Of a stretch of 64,000 nt of DNA, positions 1 through 15,705 are shown piece by piece. Location of the stretch: assembly GCA_019188255.1 (NCBI GenBank), contig JAETXT010000005.1, forward strand, positions 310,001-374,000. The letters run 5' to 3'. Both the position numbers and the translations under genes were made by a program. Source of the stretch: Verticillium longisporum (lineage: Eukaryota > Ascomycota > Sordariomycetes > Glomerellales > Plectosphaerellaceae). The notes below the pieces were generated by a model. It was not told the DNA's origin, searched no databases, and saw only the letters and a program-made list of their open reading frames with translations. Each line of letters opens with the position of its first letter. Position 1 is the stretch's first letter.

Positions 1-184
1 GTACTGTTAATTTGGCAGAATTGGGCGGGCTTTCGCGTCGGGAGGGTTTGCCCTTCTGGCGTCGGAGGAGCGTCGTTAAGGGGACGGTGTAGATCCTCGC
101 AGCACTCCGGGCGCTTAGGTTCGGGTCATTGTCCATAGCTTGGATAGCAAGGAATAATTGACCTTCTTTTGAAAGAGTCTCCAT
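1..184 (-). CDS. Fot1/Pot2-like transposase, N-terminal fragment cut by the window edge
   Basis: Reading leftwards from an ATG at 182-184, 61 codons stay open to the window edge. The peptide begins METLSKEGQLFLAIQAM and continues through an Ala/Arg-rich helix-turn-helix (LSARSAARIYTVPLTTLLRR), the psq/CENP-B-N type DNA-binding domain at the start of pogo/Fot1 transposases. It aligns residue for residue with the start of the second Fot1-like transposase in this window (ATG at 8800-8802), but the two differ enough to be separate families. The catalytic DDE part lies outside the window, so intactness cannot be judged. Confidence 0.75.
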   Translation of the reverse strand, partial: METLSKEGQLFLAIQAMDNDPNLSARSAARIYTVPLTTLLRRQKGKPSRRESPPNSAKLTV

Positions 185-277
185 CGCGGGCGGAGGTGGA
201 ATCTGTAGAATTCAGGTGTAGGTCGTGGGCCCGGGCGAAGTGAACCACTCGCTTGGGTGAACCACTCGCTTGTGGAT
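1..277 (-). mobile_element. Right end of a Fot1-like DNA transposon with duplicated terminal motif
   Basis: Just outside the transposase start, two direct copies of the 16-mer GTGAACCACTCGCTTG lie at about 241-272, where a terminal inverted repeat is expected. The same design (a roughly 12-16 bp motif repeated near the tip) is seen in the complete Fot1-like element at 7049-8896, whose motif CCACTCACTGT is clearly related. The exact end (about 276-278, next to a TA) is inferred because the partner end is outside the window. Confidence 0.55.
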
Positions 278-741
278 TACGTTATTCCTAAGCCTAATTG
301 TGAGTATCTCGAATTAGGTCCTGGCACTTCCTGTCAGTGCTTGATTTGGAGCAGAGTGAAGAGGTCTTCCATACGTGGTCCGCAGGCAATAGATAATAGG
401 TATGGGTCCGGAATACATCTGAATTCTGGCCCTTCGCAGCTTGGAGGGCCCTCCGCGGTCCTTATATATACGTTCTCGTGGCCCTTGGCCCCTGACTAGG
501 CCCCTGTACCGTGGCTCCGCAGGGGTCTCCTGACACTTCCACACCCTAGTTTCAACTTTGATTATTGCGACGTAAAAAGTCAAACAACTGTCAATACTGA
601 GAGATAAGAAAATAGAATAAGAAAAGAAAGGAAGAAAAGAGAGGGAATGAGAGTCGTCAAGACGAGCGGAATTGCTGGAGAAACTCTACTAACAGAAATT
701 GTTCAAATGAAAATAAGGCAACCCCAGCCCACCCTAAAGGC
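278..741. other. Interval between two transposons, no gene recognised
   Basis: Short open frames here have no family resemblance. A TATA-like stretch (tatatata, about 464-471), short AT-rich runs and A/G-rich sequence (600-650) suggest an old LTR or promoter fragment, but there is no second copy in the window to prove it. Positions 734-741 (ctaaaggc) are the left target-site duplication of the next element. Confidence 0.4.
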
Positions 742-1408
742 TAGCGCTGCCGTCAATTCAATCAATTCAAATATCAGGGGTGGAATTGACTATTTAATAT
801 ATTTCGGACTATAGATTTAACTATTTAGATTAATTAACTGGATTTAATATAGTTTAAATTAGTAAATGAAGCTATCGCTAACTACCTTAGATAATATGCA
901 CAGAAATGGCTACGGCTCTAGGGGGCTAGGTCTAGAGTCAGGTCTTAGGGACCAGGCAGGCGTTACGCTAGGAACACTTAATAGAAGCTATATAGCTATT
1001 CTATAGGTATAAGATAGATGAATTCAGCTATCTAGGTAGGTAGGCTACGTAGGCTTAAGTAAGTAGAAGCAGGTCACGTGCCTATAGGCAGGCCACGTGC
1101 CTATAGGCAGGCCACGTGCCTATAGGCAGGTCACGTGCCTATAGGTCAGGCCACAGGCCAGGCCACAGGCGGCCATAAGGCAGGGCCATAGGGCAGGCCA
1201 TTCCATTCCGTAATAACGTATAACTCTATTTTTTAGTTATATAATCTACCGGAATATAGAAATCCCGAGATTTATATATAACTTGATAGCATTCAAATAG
1301 TCAATCAATTCGAATAGGGTAATTTGACTGTTTGAATCGTGAAATAGGTGTGCTTTGATTAGTTGTTTGACTGTTTGAATTGATAGGATTGAATTGACGG
1401 CAGCGCTG
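742..1408. mobile_element. hAT-like non-autonomous transposon, copy A
   Basis: The 667-bp element has terminal inverted repeats of about 22 bp (left tip TAGCGCTGCCGTCAATTC, right tip its complement beginning CAG instead of TAG) and is flanked by a perfect 8-bp direct repeat, ctaaaggc, at 734-741 and 1409-1416. An 8-bp duplication with C/TAGNG tips is characteristic of the hAT superfamily. No long open frame is present, so it would need a transposase supplied in trans. It carries an internal tandem array with CACGTG. Light RIP-type TA enrichment is seen. It sits only 9 bp beyond the chitinase stop codon, so the chitinase transcript must end in or cross it. Confidence 0.85.
1067..1150. repeat. 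20-bp tandem array with CACGTG core inside hAT-like copy A
   Basis: Four consecutive units of about 20 bp, each with the pattern caggYcacgtgcctatagg, differ by single C/T changes. Copy B has three units (about 5343-5405). The RIPped copy C has about nine (15530-15705). Unit number therefore varies between copies of the same element. Confidence 0.8.
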
Positions 1409-1417
1409 CTAAAGGCC

Positions 1418-5046
<3,629 letters not shown>

Positions 5047-5662
5047 CAGCGCTGCCGTCAATTCAATCAATTCAAATATCAATAGTGGAATTAACTATTT
5101 AATATATTTCGGACTATAGATTTAACTATTTAGATTAATTAACTAGATTTAACACGGTTTAAATCAGTAAATGAAGCTATCGCTAACTAGATAAGGGGGC
5201 TAGGTCTAGAGTCAGGTCTTAGGGACCAGGCAGGCGTTACGCTAGGAACACTTAATAGAAGCTATATAGCTATTCTATAGGTATAAGATAGATGAATTCA
5301 GCTATCTAGGTAGGTAGGCTATATAGGCTTAAGTAAGTAGAAGCAGGTTACGTGCCTATAGGCAGGTCACGTGCCTATAGACAGGTTACGTGCCTATAGG
5401 TCAGGCCACAGGCCAGGCCATAGGCGGCTATAAGGCAGGGCTATAGGGCAGGCCATTCCATTCCGTAATAACGTGCAACTCTATTTTTAGTTATATAATC
5501 TACCGGAATATAGAAATCCCGAGATTTATATATAACTTAATAGCATTTAAATAGTTAATTAATTCGAATAGGGTAATTTAACTATTTAAATCGTAAAATA
5601 GATATAATTTAATTAATTATTTAATTATTTAAATTAATAGGATTGAATTAACGGTAGTACTA
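5047..5662. mobile_element. hAT-like non-autonomous transposon, copy B
   Basis: A 616-bp copy in the same orientation as copy A, flanked by a perfect 8-bp target duplication tttccgag (5039-5046 and 5663-5670). The left tip is intact (CAGCGCTGCCGTC). The right tip has decayed to the C-to-T/G-to-A form (CGGTAGTACTA versus CGGCAGCGCTG), and the right third shows the same conversion, so RIP hit the half nearest the AT-rich block hardest. It lacks about 50 bp present in copy A and has three internal 20-bp units. Confidence 0.85.
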
Positions 5663-5961
5663 TTTCCGAGGTAAGAGCTAGGGGATTAAAAAAATACCTA
5701 TTTAAAATACCTATTTAAAGTAACGTTAACTATTATATACTTTATATAATATTTTCTAGATATTATAGGATCGAAGTAAAGTAGAGTAGCTAAAGTAAAA
5801 CCGAGAAATATATAGTAAGAGAAGATTTAATTGCTTTTTAGAGGAAATAGATAAGAAGCTATTAATAGCGCTATTATTAATTTAATCCTATTAATTTAAA
5901 TAGTTAAATAATTAATTAAATTATATTTATTTTACGATTTAAATAGTTAAATTACCCTATT

Positions 5962-6251
5962 TATTAAACTAATATTAGGGGATTACCTAGGTCGGTAATT
6001 ACTATATAGGATTCACCGATATAATAATTACTAGGGCTAGGATTTATAGCTCTTAGGAATACGTAATTTATAGCTTATATAATTAATAAATTAGATAAGT
6101 ATATCTAATTTATATAGATAGTAGAAATTTAGAGAAATAGTATTAAATAATTATTATATATCTTATATTATCTACCCTATCTATTTAGAGCTCTTAGGTA
6201 TAGCTAAAGTAATAAATTAGGGTTTATATAAATAATAAAGCCCTCTTAATA
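5962..6251 (+). repeat. 5' LTR (290 bp)
   Basis: Starts tattaaactaatattagg and ends ccctcttaata; near-identical to 15068-15357. Differences are mostly C/T and G/A, consistent with independent RIP. Confidence 0.85.
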
Positions 6252-7048
6252 TTAATTAATATTATATTTAATATAATATAGAATAGCTAGAGCTAGAGAA
6301 GTTAGGATCGATCCTATAAATAGTAAATTTACTATATATAAGCTTATCGATTATACTTTATAAGTAATTATAAGAGTACCGTTTACTTTAAGTATTTTAG
6401 GACTCTTATAAGAGCTTAATAATAGAGAAACCCTCTATTATATAATCTATAGGAGTATTATCTACTTTAAGTATCTTAGGACTCCTATATTTAAGATTAC
6501 TACCTAGGCTATATTACTAGCTATTAACCCGATAAATGAAGCTCTATAGAATAATTAATTAATTATAATAGAGCTTTAATAAAATTAACGATAATAAGCT
6601 CCTTAGATTATAATAATAGCTTTATAATAGAGCTAGAATGCGCTAAAAAGATATAATAGGAGTTTAATAGTATTCTAGAAGAATTTAATATATTACGCTT
6701 AATATAGAAGGTTAAGAAGGGTCTCGATATTAACTTTATTATTAATAGAATAGAATTATAGTTCCCTAGATTATTAGATTTAGTATCTATAGATCTTAAG
6801 AGTATTTAGATCCTTAAAGTAATAAGTATATATAGGATTATAAAGGGAATTTACTTCCTAGAAGCGTTTATCGAAGACTTCTAAGGCTAGATTAAAGAGG
6901 ACTTTAATTCCTATAATATAACGATTATTCGAGTATTAAAGGTATATCTAATAGAATATAGGATCCCTCTTCTAGGAATAATAAATATTAAAATATTAAA
7001 GAGATTAATTTTAATATTTTTATAGGAGGAAATGCTTAATATAACGTA

Positions 7049-8896
7049 CATGCACAGTGAGTGGGCCAGTACAGTGAGTGGACCACCTCACCTCGACCCG
7101 ACAAACATTCCAACCCAGAACTAAACAAAAACATAGGAAATCAATTGAAATCACGCCCCATTACCTTATTCAGAAGATAATATAGTCATCTGACAAGTTC
7201 TCGCGTTATGGCCAGTATTTCCACAGGTGCCACAGGTCCGTTTCTTCGGTATAGCCCGAGTCGCGCGACCCGGATTCTGCCTCGTTTCCTCCCTCATCTG
7301 AACATCTACCTCCTTCTGGGCAATCTGGTCTTGTCCATCACCTAGAGTCATACTCCCTCCTTCCCTGAGACGTACTTTTTAGCTCTCCGACGTCGGCTAA
7401 GGGTAGCATTCTCGCTTTCAAGTATCTTGAGCCTTGCGTCCATTAGGACGAACTGGTGCATTATCTTGTGTGTACCCTTCGTGTATTGGTCGATAGCCTG
7501 AAGCATTGATGTTGGTGAGCTTCCCTGGTGTCGGGAGATTCGATTCTTAATGAATTCGGACTGTGAAGTGGCTTCAATCGGGTTTGTAGGAGTCTTACAC
7601 ACCCATGGCTTAGGGAGTCCAGAAGACGTTCCTGGCGGCGTTGGTGTCTTTAATTTCACATCCAGCCTTGAAAGGACTGCTTCTGGGTCATGGGGGTAAG
7701 TCCAGCCCCTTGAAAACCTCCCTGGATGTTTTTTTCTGTCATAGAATTCTGGAATGCCGTAAAAAAGCTGGGAAGAAGTCCTCCTTGGAGATATGGTTTG
7801 TACCTGCCTTCATCTTCATCTCAATTTGCCGACCGTACGCTTTCTTCAGCGGTCCAAAACAGCCGACATCGAGAGGTTGGAGTAGATGGGACGAATGAGG
7901 AGGCATACAAAGTGTAATGATCTTATTCTCCTTACAGTAAAGCTCGAATTTGGCGGAGTGGTGGCTTTCGTGGCCGTCTAGGATGAGAATGCGAAATGCG
8001 CCCGAAGTACGCGACCTTGTATGTTGGTCGAAGTGCCGAATCCAATCGAGACCAATATCATTCGTAGTCCAGCCGTTTGGAGAGGTTGCGACCTTCCAGT
8101 CGCGAGGAAACGCGTCTTCTTCGTACCATGACGAGAGGTGAAATTTACCCGCAACAACGATGTATGGCGGGACACAGAATCCGGTCGCGCCAACGCCCTG
8201 GATCACTGTAACCCATTCCCGATTACCCGGCTGTCTCATCTTAACGTTAGAACGTCTTTCAGAGTTTGTAACAACCATTCCATTAGCGATAACGCCCATT
8301 TGGAAACCGGTCTCATCGAAGTTATAGGTGTCTTCGTCCGTCACGCCGTACTTCGCGACCATGTTACGTACGAGCGTAAACCACGCGTTTATCGCGTCGT
8401 GATCTTCGCATTGGGCCCTCTTATAGTCGTACTTTCGAAAGATACGCGTCCGGAGCGCAGGTTGTCGTTTGACGAATCTTGAAGCCCATCGCGGTCCGAC
8501 GGGTGGCGCGTCGCGCGCCGCCAGCAGGACATTCGCCATATCTCCAACACTATCCAACCGAGGGGGTATGATCGGGAATCTAGGTCTAGTATGTATTCGA
8601 CAATCGTTTGCTCTTCTAGCATTGTTAATTTCTTTAATTTGGATGTGATTTCGCTTCGGGATGGGGTGCCGTTCTGGCGGCGAACGAGAGTCGTTCGGCT
8701 GACATTGTAGATGGCTGCAGCACGTCGGGCGCTTAACCCTGGATCTTTTTCCATTGCTTGACGGGCAAGGAATAGCTGACTGTCTTGAGAAGGTGTTTCC
8801 ATGACTGGTTGTAGAGAAAAGTAAGGTGGAATGTTGAAGTTTGGAGAATGACGCGAAAGTGGTCCACTCACTGTACTGGCCCACTCACTGTACATG
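7049..8896 (-). mobile_element. Fot1/Pot2-like (pogo) DNA transposon nested in the retrotransposon
   Basis: A 1,848-bp element with 38-bp terminal inverted repeats (7049-7086 and 8859-8896, one mismatch) flanked by TA at 7047-7048 and 8897-8898, the TA duplication of Tc1/mariner-pogo elements. Each repeat holds two copies of CAGTGAGTGG about 20 bp apart. Base composition is normal and CA/TG dinucleotides are plentiful, although both flanks are RIP-saturated, so it arrived after RIP had destroyed its host element. Length matches the ~1.9 kb of Fot1-class elements. Confidence 0.92.
7166..8802 (-). pseudogene. Fot1-like transposase with four one-base gaps
   Basis: ATG at 8800-8802 (METPSQDSQLF). 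The frame runs through a psq/CENP-B helix-turn-helix, a DDE_1 core (NFDETGF; LILDGHESH; HSSHLLQPLDVGCF) and a C-terminal zinc knuckle CGTCGNTGHNARTC (CX2CX4HX4C), ending at 7166. Four shifts interrupt it, each fixed by one extra base in a homopolymer: G run 8562-8566, A run 7761-7766, G run 7692-7696, T run 7376-7380 (plus-strand bases). With them the length is about 546 aa, as in Fot1 (~542). There is no RIP-type stop. The acid residues and the HTH look intact, so either a very young inactivated copy or an active gene with sequencing gaps. Confidence 0.88.
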
Positions 8897-11800
8897 TACG
8901 TTAATAGAATCGATTATTATTAATTAGGATTTAGTATTCTAAAGAATAAAGGAATAGAGAGATTAATAGGACGATAAATAGTAATTTATAGGGAATACTT
9001 AGCTATCTTAAATCCGAAAACTATAAATAAGGAGGATAGATCCCTAATAGCCCCTAATTCTAGGGTTATCTAATTAATAGAATAAGTAATCTAATTAATA
9101 AGAGATTATATTTTAATTATAAAGAAATAAAACTTTATTTCTAAATAATATCTAGAACCTATTAGTTTAATATTATATTTTATTATTATATAAATTAGTA
9201 AATTTACTAATTAATAGAACTATAATTAAATAATTTATATTATTCTAGAATAAAGAGAGTAATTATTCTAAGGAGATATATAATATCCTTAACGATAAAA
9301 TATATATCTTTATAGACGTTTACGAACTATTATAAATCTACTATATATAGCTCTATATATTCTTCTTAAATATATTTTGAAAGTATATATAAACTTTCTT
9401 TCTAGAATATATAAACTAGAATATAGGACTCTATTAAATATATTTAGTAATTAAATAATAATTTAATTTAGAGATTAATAGAATATAATATTATATAGAC
9501 TAGAGCTTAATAATATTCTACTCTATAATAATAGAAGCTAATAATATAGGAAAGCTATAAATAGAAGTTCTCTAGATCCTTCTAGATAAGCTTTAATAAT
9601 ATTAGAGAATACTTAGCCCTATATTTAAGGAAGAGATTTATCTCTATATAAATATTCTAAAAATAATTTAAAGCGTCCTAGAATTAAAGATTATATTAAT
9701 AAAATTAGAGCGATCTTTTAATATATTATCTATATAGCTTAAGAATATATTAAAGGTAGAAGAGAATATTAGAATATTTAAATATTTCTATACTAATAAA
9801 TATTATAAGAATAGATATCGTTAAGCTAATAGAAGGGGAGATCGTAGAGAGTAGTTAATATATAGAATTAATAATCGTTAATTATTTAGAATTCGTAAAT
9901 ACTAAATATACTTTAAACTAAATTATAAATTAATAAAGTACTCTCTTAAGGAGTAATAATATTTAAAAGAATAATAGAAATATATATAGGAAGTATATAA
10001 AGATTAATAGAAAGGATATTATTAGTTTTTAATAATAATAGAACCTATTAAGAGCTTAGAATTAGATAATCCTATTTCTAATAAACTAAGAGTAAACGAT
10101 ATTTATAAATCTAATCCTAAGAGCGAATTAATATATATTTATATTATATACTTCCTAATAAATAAATTATTCTAATATAGAATTAGGGGGAGTAGTTTAA
10201 AGGCTAAAATAATAGCTTTAATAGAATAGCTCTTTATTTAATATTAGATTAATAGTATTTCTATTTAATATAATATTATCCTTAATATAGGCGTAATATT
10301 AGTTTCTATAATAAGAGCTTTATAGATAAAGGCCCTAATAGCCCTAATATTAAGCTTAATAGTTAATAAATAAAGAATAAGGGCTAGAATAAGATTTAGA
10401 ATAGGAAACCCTATATCTATAATAGAGGAGATTACTATTCTAATATTAATTAAGAGAATTATATTCTATATTATCCTAATAAATACCCTATTCTTACTTT
10501 ATATTAAGGATATAGACGATCTCGGAATCTATTTAGATAATATTCGTAATAAGCTAGTAAAGTATATTAGGGAGCTTTAAGAGTATATACCTATTTTTCG
10601 TAAATAGGGCTATTTATAGTTCTTCCTAGATACGAAGACTTATATTAGCTCTAGGATTATATATATAATAGGGATAGAGAGCAATAAAATAGTATTTCTA
10701 ATAGAAATAGAGCTTTAATATATTTATAAATAGTTCGGTTATCTATCTATAGAGAAGCTATAGAACCTATTCTAGAAAATAAACTATAATATAAATCGGG
10801 ACGCTCTAGAGCTAATAAACCGCTTCTATTACTATTATTAGATTATAGGGAAATCTCTATAATACTTTAAGGTTACTTTAAAGTTAAATATTAACTTTAA
10901 TTATAAGATTTTAATTAATATTATATATTTAAATAGAAAGCCTATTCTTTATATAATCGATATAAATATAGGATTCTAATTTATAACTTTTATTCCTAAT
11001 TTTATAGCTTATACGATATAGAAAGCCCTTAAGAGGTATTAATTAGATATATATCTTAGGCCTTTAGACGTCGTAACTATTAATACTAGAATGAACTTTA
11101 CTTCTATAGAGTTTAGGGTAGAGGTACGCCTCCTAAGTATAACCTATTATTAGATCCCTATAGAGGCCTATTAATTAATCGGTAAAGTTAAGAGCTATTA
11201 TAAGCCGATTTATAGAATATACGAGATCTTAAAGGTCAAGTCTTATAATATAAGCTTAGAATTACTACTTTAAGGAGTAATAAAGGTAATAAACGATATT
11301 ACTAGATTTAATAGATTAATACCTATATTATTCGTATTCGGAGTAATACCTAGGATTATTATTAACTTAGCGCTTACTATAATCTAGGTATAATATATTA
11401 AAGTAGTTAATAAGGCGATAATAGAGCTTTAGCGGATAGTTATTAAGTAGAAGGTTAATAATACTCTTAATATTTATAATAGACTAGATATTAAATAATT
11501 ATTATTAAGATCGCTAGAGCTAGGAAGTAATATTCTTATATTCTAAGAATAAGAGAAATAGACTAATCCTTATAAGGTTATATTAATTTCTAATATAGTA
11601 ATTATAATCGAAATAATTAATAGCTTAATAGAGTTTAGAGGAATATATATTAAGCTATATAATAGATCGCTAAATTAATAGATTAAGGAGATAATAGTAA
11701 TTCGAATTCTAGAGACCCTAGAACTATTTAAATATTTAGAGCTAATTCTACTATAACGATATAGGAGACCTAGGAAATTAATAAACGCTATAAATCTATT

Positions 11801-11899
11801 ATAAATAGCTTTTACGGATTATAAGAATAATATAATTAGGATTTTATAGATCGAGTATTAATTTATTATTAAAAGGGAATAATAGGGGTACGACCTAGC

Positions 11900-13400
11900 T
11901 ATTTAACTATATAATAAAAATAGAATAATAATTTCTAGGAAGCTATTTAAATAGTCTAATTAGGAGGAAATCGATTAACTCCTAATAAGTAGAATAATTA
12001 TATTAATTAGGAGATCTACGTTTCCTAATACTAAGATCTTTAGATATTAGCTTATAAGAGAGGTAAAAGGCCCCCTTTAAGCCCTATATAAGAAATTAAG
12101 ATTAATAGTTTAAGGATATAGTAATTAGGAGAAGATAACCCTATTAACGTAATCGCCTATAATTATATACTATAATTAATAACTAATCCTAGTAATTACC
12201 CTAATACTATAATAATATAGCTATTAATTAATACTCTATAATATTAATTAAGCCTATACTTAGAGTATTATAGATCTATTATATAACGTTCTCTTATATA
12301 TTCCTAAGGAGCTATAATATAGATACTCTAATAGAATCGTCTTCTATATTATAAAGCTACTCTATAATATTATAGAATTAGGTCTCTATTAGTTTATAAC
12401 CTATTAGCGCTATTATAGAGAGCGCTTAAATACTATTCTAATAGGCTACGATCCGTATTTACGCTTAATTAAAGCTAGAAAGAGCTTTAGGCTACTTAGG
12501 ATATAGATTAATAATACCTTTAACCTCGGAGAGCCTATATTTATATAAAAGGAATAAATAGAGCTTAAAAGTATTAGCTTCTAAGTAAAGCCTATTTCTA
12601 TCCTTAATATAGGATTTAATAGTATCTTTAATAACTATATTATTAAAATTAGAATTAAAGATCTTATAATTTAATAGAAAGGTTAAAATAATCGCTTAGA
12701 GCTAGTAACCCTAGGGATAGCGAGCTTAGAATAGGAATATATTGCCTAGAGAGCTTATAGTATTTATATTACTTTAACCTATTAATTAGAAGTAGCCTTC
12801 GATTTCTCTATTATAGCCTAAGCTAAGAACCTATAAGAGGGCGACTTTAAATAACTTAATAAACGTATATAATAGTAGATCGCTAATATAGGCCGTAGCC
12901 TAAATTATATATACTTAGATCTCTTAATAGCCTAACTTTATATATTTATTAATAGCTCCTTTATTAATAATAAAGGCCTTAATTTATAAATCGGATTTAT
13001 TATCCTCCTAAGTAATAAACGTTCTAGCGATTAGGAGAATACCTTTATAGTATATAGTAATATCCTCTATTAATAATCTATTAAATATAAATAGGTTATA
13101 TATTTAGTTCTAGCTAATAAGATCTATAGGATAATTAATAGCTTCGATATAGCTTATATCCTTAAATAGATACTCTAAGAGATCTATAAATGCTTAGAAC
13201 TATTACTCTTATAGACTATTATCTATACTAATAGCTACTTATTCTACTAATACTTAGTTTAATTAAATATAATAGTAGAGAAATACTTAATAATAGATCT
13301 TATAGTATTATAATAAAGCTATAAAGAATATAAAGTCGATAAAATTTATTAGATTATTAGAGGTAATAACCCTATAGATAAAATAATTAAAGGAGTACTA
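11900..13400 (+). pseudogene. copia-type reverse transcriptase / RNase H relic
   Basis: Plus-strand translation around 12290-12480, reading TAA/TAG as decayed Gln codons, follows the fungal copia RT pattern '...IVFYxIKxLYxIIExGL...' with spacing to the YDP box. At about 12955-13390 the pattern of copia RNase H is visible: DNKG-like box, GFIILL, then SFDIAYIL, IYTNS, and YLIIDL...QSY. Every few codons is a RIP stop. No function remains. Family assignment rests on residue order remembered from fungal copia polyproteins, not on a search. Confidence 0.7.
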
Positions 13401-14300
13401 AAATAAGTATTAGAAGCGCTAATAAGCTCTAACGAAATTATAATTAAGATTAAAAGATAAATTAAATATTAAGAAAAGAATAATTAAAGGGTAAAAGTAA
13501 TTAATATTAATAAAAATATAATAAAGCCTAAAAACGAGTACCCTAGAAGTAAAAACGACGACCCTATAATTAATAAAATAGTAAAGTAATTAATCTATAA
13601 AGTAGACTAAGCCTCGGAATCCGAAGAATCCGAGTTTAATTACTCTAGCGAGTCCTATTAAAGGTAATTAAAGAGCTATAGAGCTATAGCCTACTTAGCT
13701 GCTTTATACTTAATATTATTAAGACTATTAAGGTCTTTATTAAAGTTATTACCCCCTTTAGCCTCCTCCTCCTTAATAATTAATAATATACCTTTAATAA
13801 TAATATACTATTTCTCTATATCCTATATCCCCTATTAGCTAATTATATAATTAGATAATTAAGGAAATAATAGAAAAGAGAGCTTATTAGCTTATTATTC
13901 TTATCCTAAGTAGCTAAAAACTTTATAATAAGCTTAAATGCCCTAATTAGATTAAGATAATAATTATTAGAGCTATAGATATTAGAAAATAGAGATCGTA
14001 GAAGCTTATATTTATTTATAAGAGTACTTAGAAATATATTTATAATATCGAGAGCCCTTAGGCTTAAGATCGTAGTATATACTATTAACGCTAACTTTAG
14101 TTTACTTATTAATAAGATAAGACTTTAAGTACCCTAAATAGGGGACTTTATAGATATTACTATAGATACGCTCTATACCCTAGATTAATAGCTCCTACGA
14201 TTAGTACTAACTAGGTTCTTATACTTCGCTACTCGCTTAGTAGGAGGGGTAATAGGTATAAGGGCTTTACGCTTAAGCGGTATTATCGAGGCTAGGATAA

Positions 14301-14328
14301 GAGAAAGAGAGAGAGAGAGAGAGAGTAG
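14301..14328. repeat. GA dinucleotide run in the retrotransposon 3' region
   Basis: About twelve GA units interrupted once near the start, within the unexplained segment between RNase H and the 3' LTR. It contains no CA/TG, which would explain its survival through RIP. Confidence 0.7.
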
Positions 14329-15067
14329 TAAAAAGGGGGATTTACTAATTATCGAAGCTCTAAAATAATAGATTAAACTAATTAATCTTAAAATAAAGAA
14401 TTATTATAGGGAAGAGGAAAAGTAATAGGAATAGAGTTATTACGATTTATTAATTAGATATATAGATCTATAGAGTATAGTATTTATTAAATTAGTTTAA
14501 TAGGATCTATTAATTCTATTTAAGCGGTTTAATTCTATTATTCCTATTAAAGGCGGTTTAATTCTATTATTCTTATCGAGGAAACTAATAAAGGGGCAAT
14601 AATAATTATTCTTCTACCCTCTATTAGTATATTAGCGATTTAGAGATTTTAGGAGCTTATATCTAGCTATTATAAGAGCGCTATTTAATTAGCTATTATA
14701 CTATTTAATTATTATTTATTTCCTTTTTAAAGGGTTTAAAAGCTTATTCCTATTATTTAATTATAATTTAATTCGTTTCCTTAGAGAGCTATTTAGCGGC
14801 TAGTTTAATTAATCTATAGCGCTAAGGACTAGGGATTTAGCGTTTATAGGAATAGTAATATTAAGCTATATTTTTCCTTATTCTATCTATTATTCTCCTA
14901 TTATTACTTATTTACTTATTTATTTATTTATTTTATAGATTAGGATAGTAGATCTAATATACTAGAGATTAGAGGATTATAAGTATATTAGAGTAGCTAT
15001 TAATCTAAGTAATAGAGCCCGATATTAGTCCCTTAGGTAATCCTATCTATAAAGAAAAGATAGCTAG

Positions 15068-15357
15068 TATTAAACTAATATTAGGGGATTACCTAGGTCG
15101 GTCATTACTATATAGGATTCACTAATATAGTAATTACTAGGGCTAGGATTTATAGCTCTTAGGAGTACGTAATTTATAGCTTACGTAATCGGTAAATTAG
15201 ATAGGTATATCTAATTTATATAGGTAGTAGTAATTTAGAGAGATAGTATTAAATAATTATTATAAGTCTTATATTACCTACCCTACCTATTTAGAGCTCT
15301 TAAGCATTGCTAAAGTAATAAATTAGGGTTTATATAAGTAGTAAAGCCCTCTTAATA
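15068..15357 (+). repeat. 3' LTR (290 bp)
   Basis: Same start (tattaaactaatattagg) and end (ccctcttaata) as the 5' LTR and the same length, followed by the ctatt target duplication at 15358-15362. Confidence 0.85.
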
Positions 15358-15529
15358 CTATTCGAATTAATTAACTATTTAAATACTATTAAGTTATATA
15401 TAAATCTCGGGATTTCTATATTCTAGTAGATTATATAATTAAAAAATAGAGTTATATATTATTATAGAATAGAATAGCCTGCCCTATAGCCCTACCTTAT
15501 AGCCGCTTATAGCCTAGCCTATAGCCTAA

Positions 15530-15705
15530 CCTATAAGTATATAACCTATCTATAAGTATATAACCTATCTATAGGTATATAACCTATCTATAGGTATATA
15601 ACCTATCTATAAGTATATAACCTATCTATAGGTATATAACCTATTTATAGGTATATAACCTATCTATAAATATATAACTTATCTGTAGATATATAACCTA
15701 CTTCT
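15530..15705. repeat. Expanded 20-bp tandem array in hAT-like copy C
   Basis: About nine units of the form tataacctatctataRg, the RIPped reverse complement of the CACGTG-containing unit of copies A and B (CACGTG has become TATATA). The unit number is more than twice that of the other two copies. Confidence 0.75.

Larger units (their letters stand above)
5962..15357 (+). mobile_element. Ty1/copia-type LTR retrotransposon, RIP-degraded, with a nested Fot1-like element
   Basis: Identical-length LTRs (290 bp, 5962-6251 and 15068-15357) bound a 9,396-bp element flanked by a 5-bp target duplication ctatt (5957-5961, 15358-15362). LTR tips read TATTA...TAATA, as expected from TG...CA after RIP. Without the nested 1,848-bp element the original was about 7.5 kb. 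Plus-strand translation gives copia-like reverse transcriptase and RNase H order, placing the polyprotein left to right. A purine tract at about 15051-15060 precedes the 3' LTR. Roughly 1.6 kb between RNase H and the 3' LTR is unexplained. All frames are broken by TAA/TAG; the element is dead. Confidence 0.82.

Noticed and set aside
1067..1150. Regular repeat as a CRISPR-like array
   Set aside because: Units are contiguous with no spacers, lie inside a eukaryotic transposon and vary only by C/T changes.
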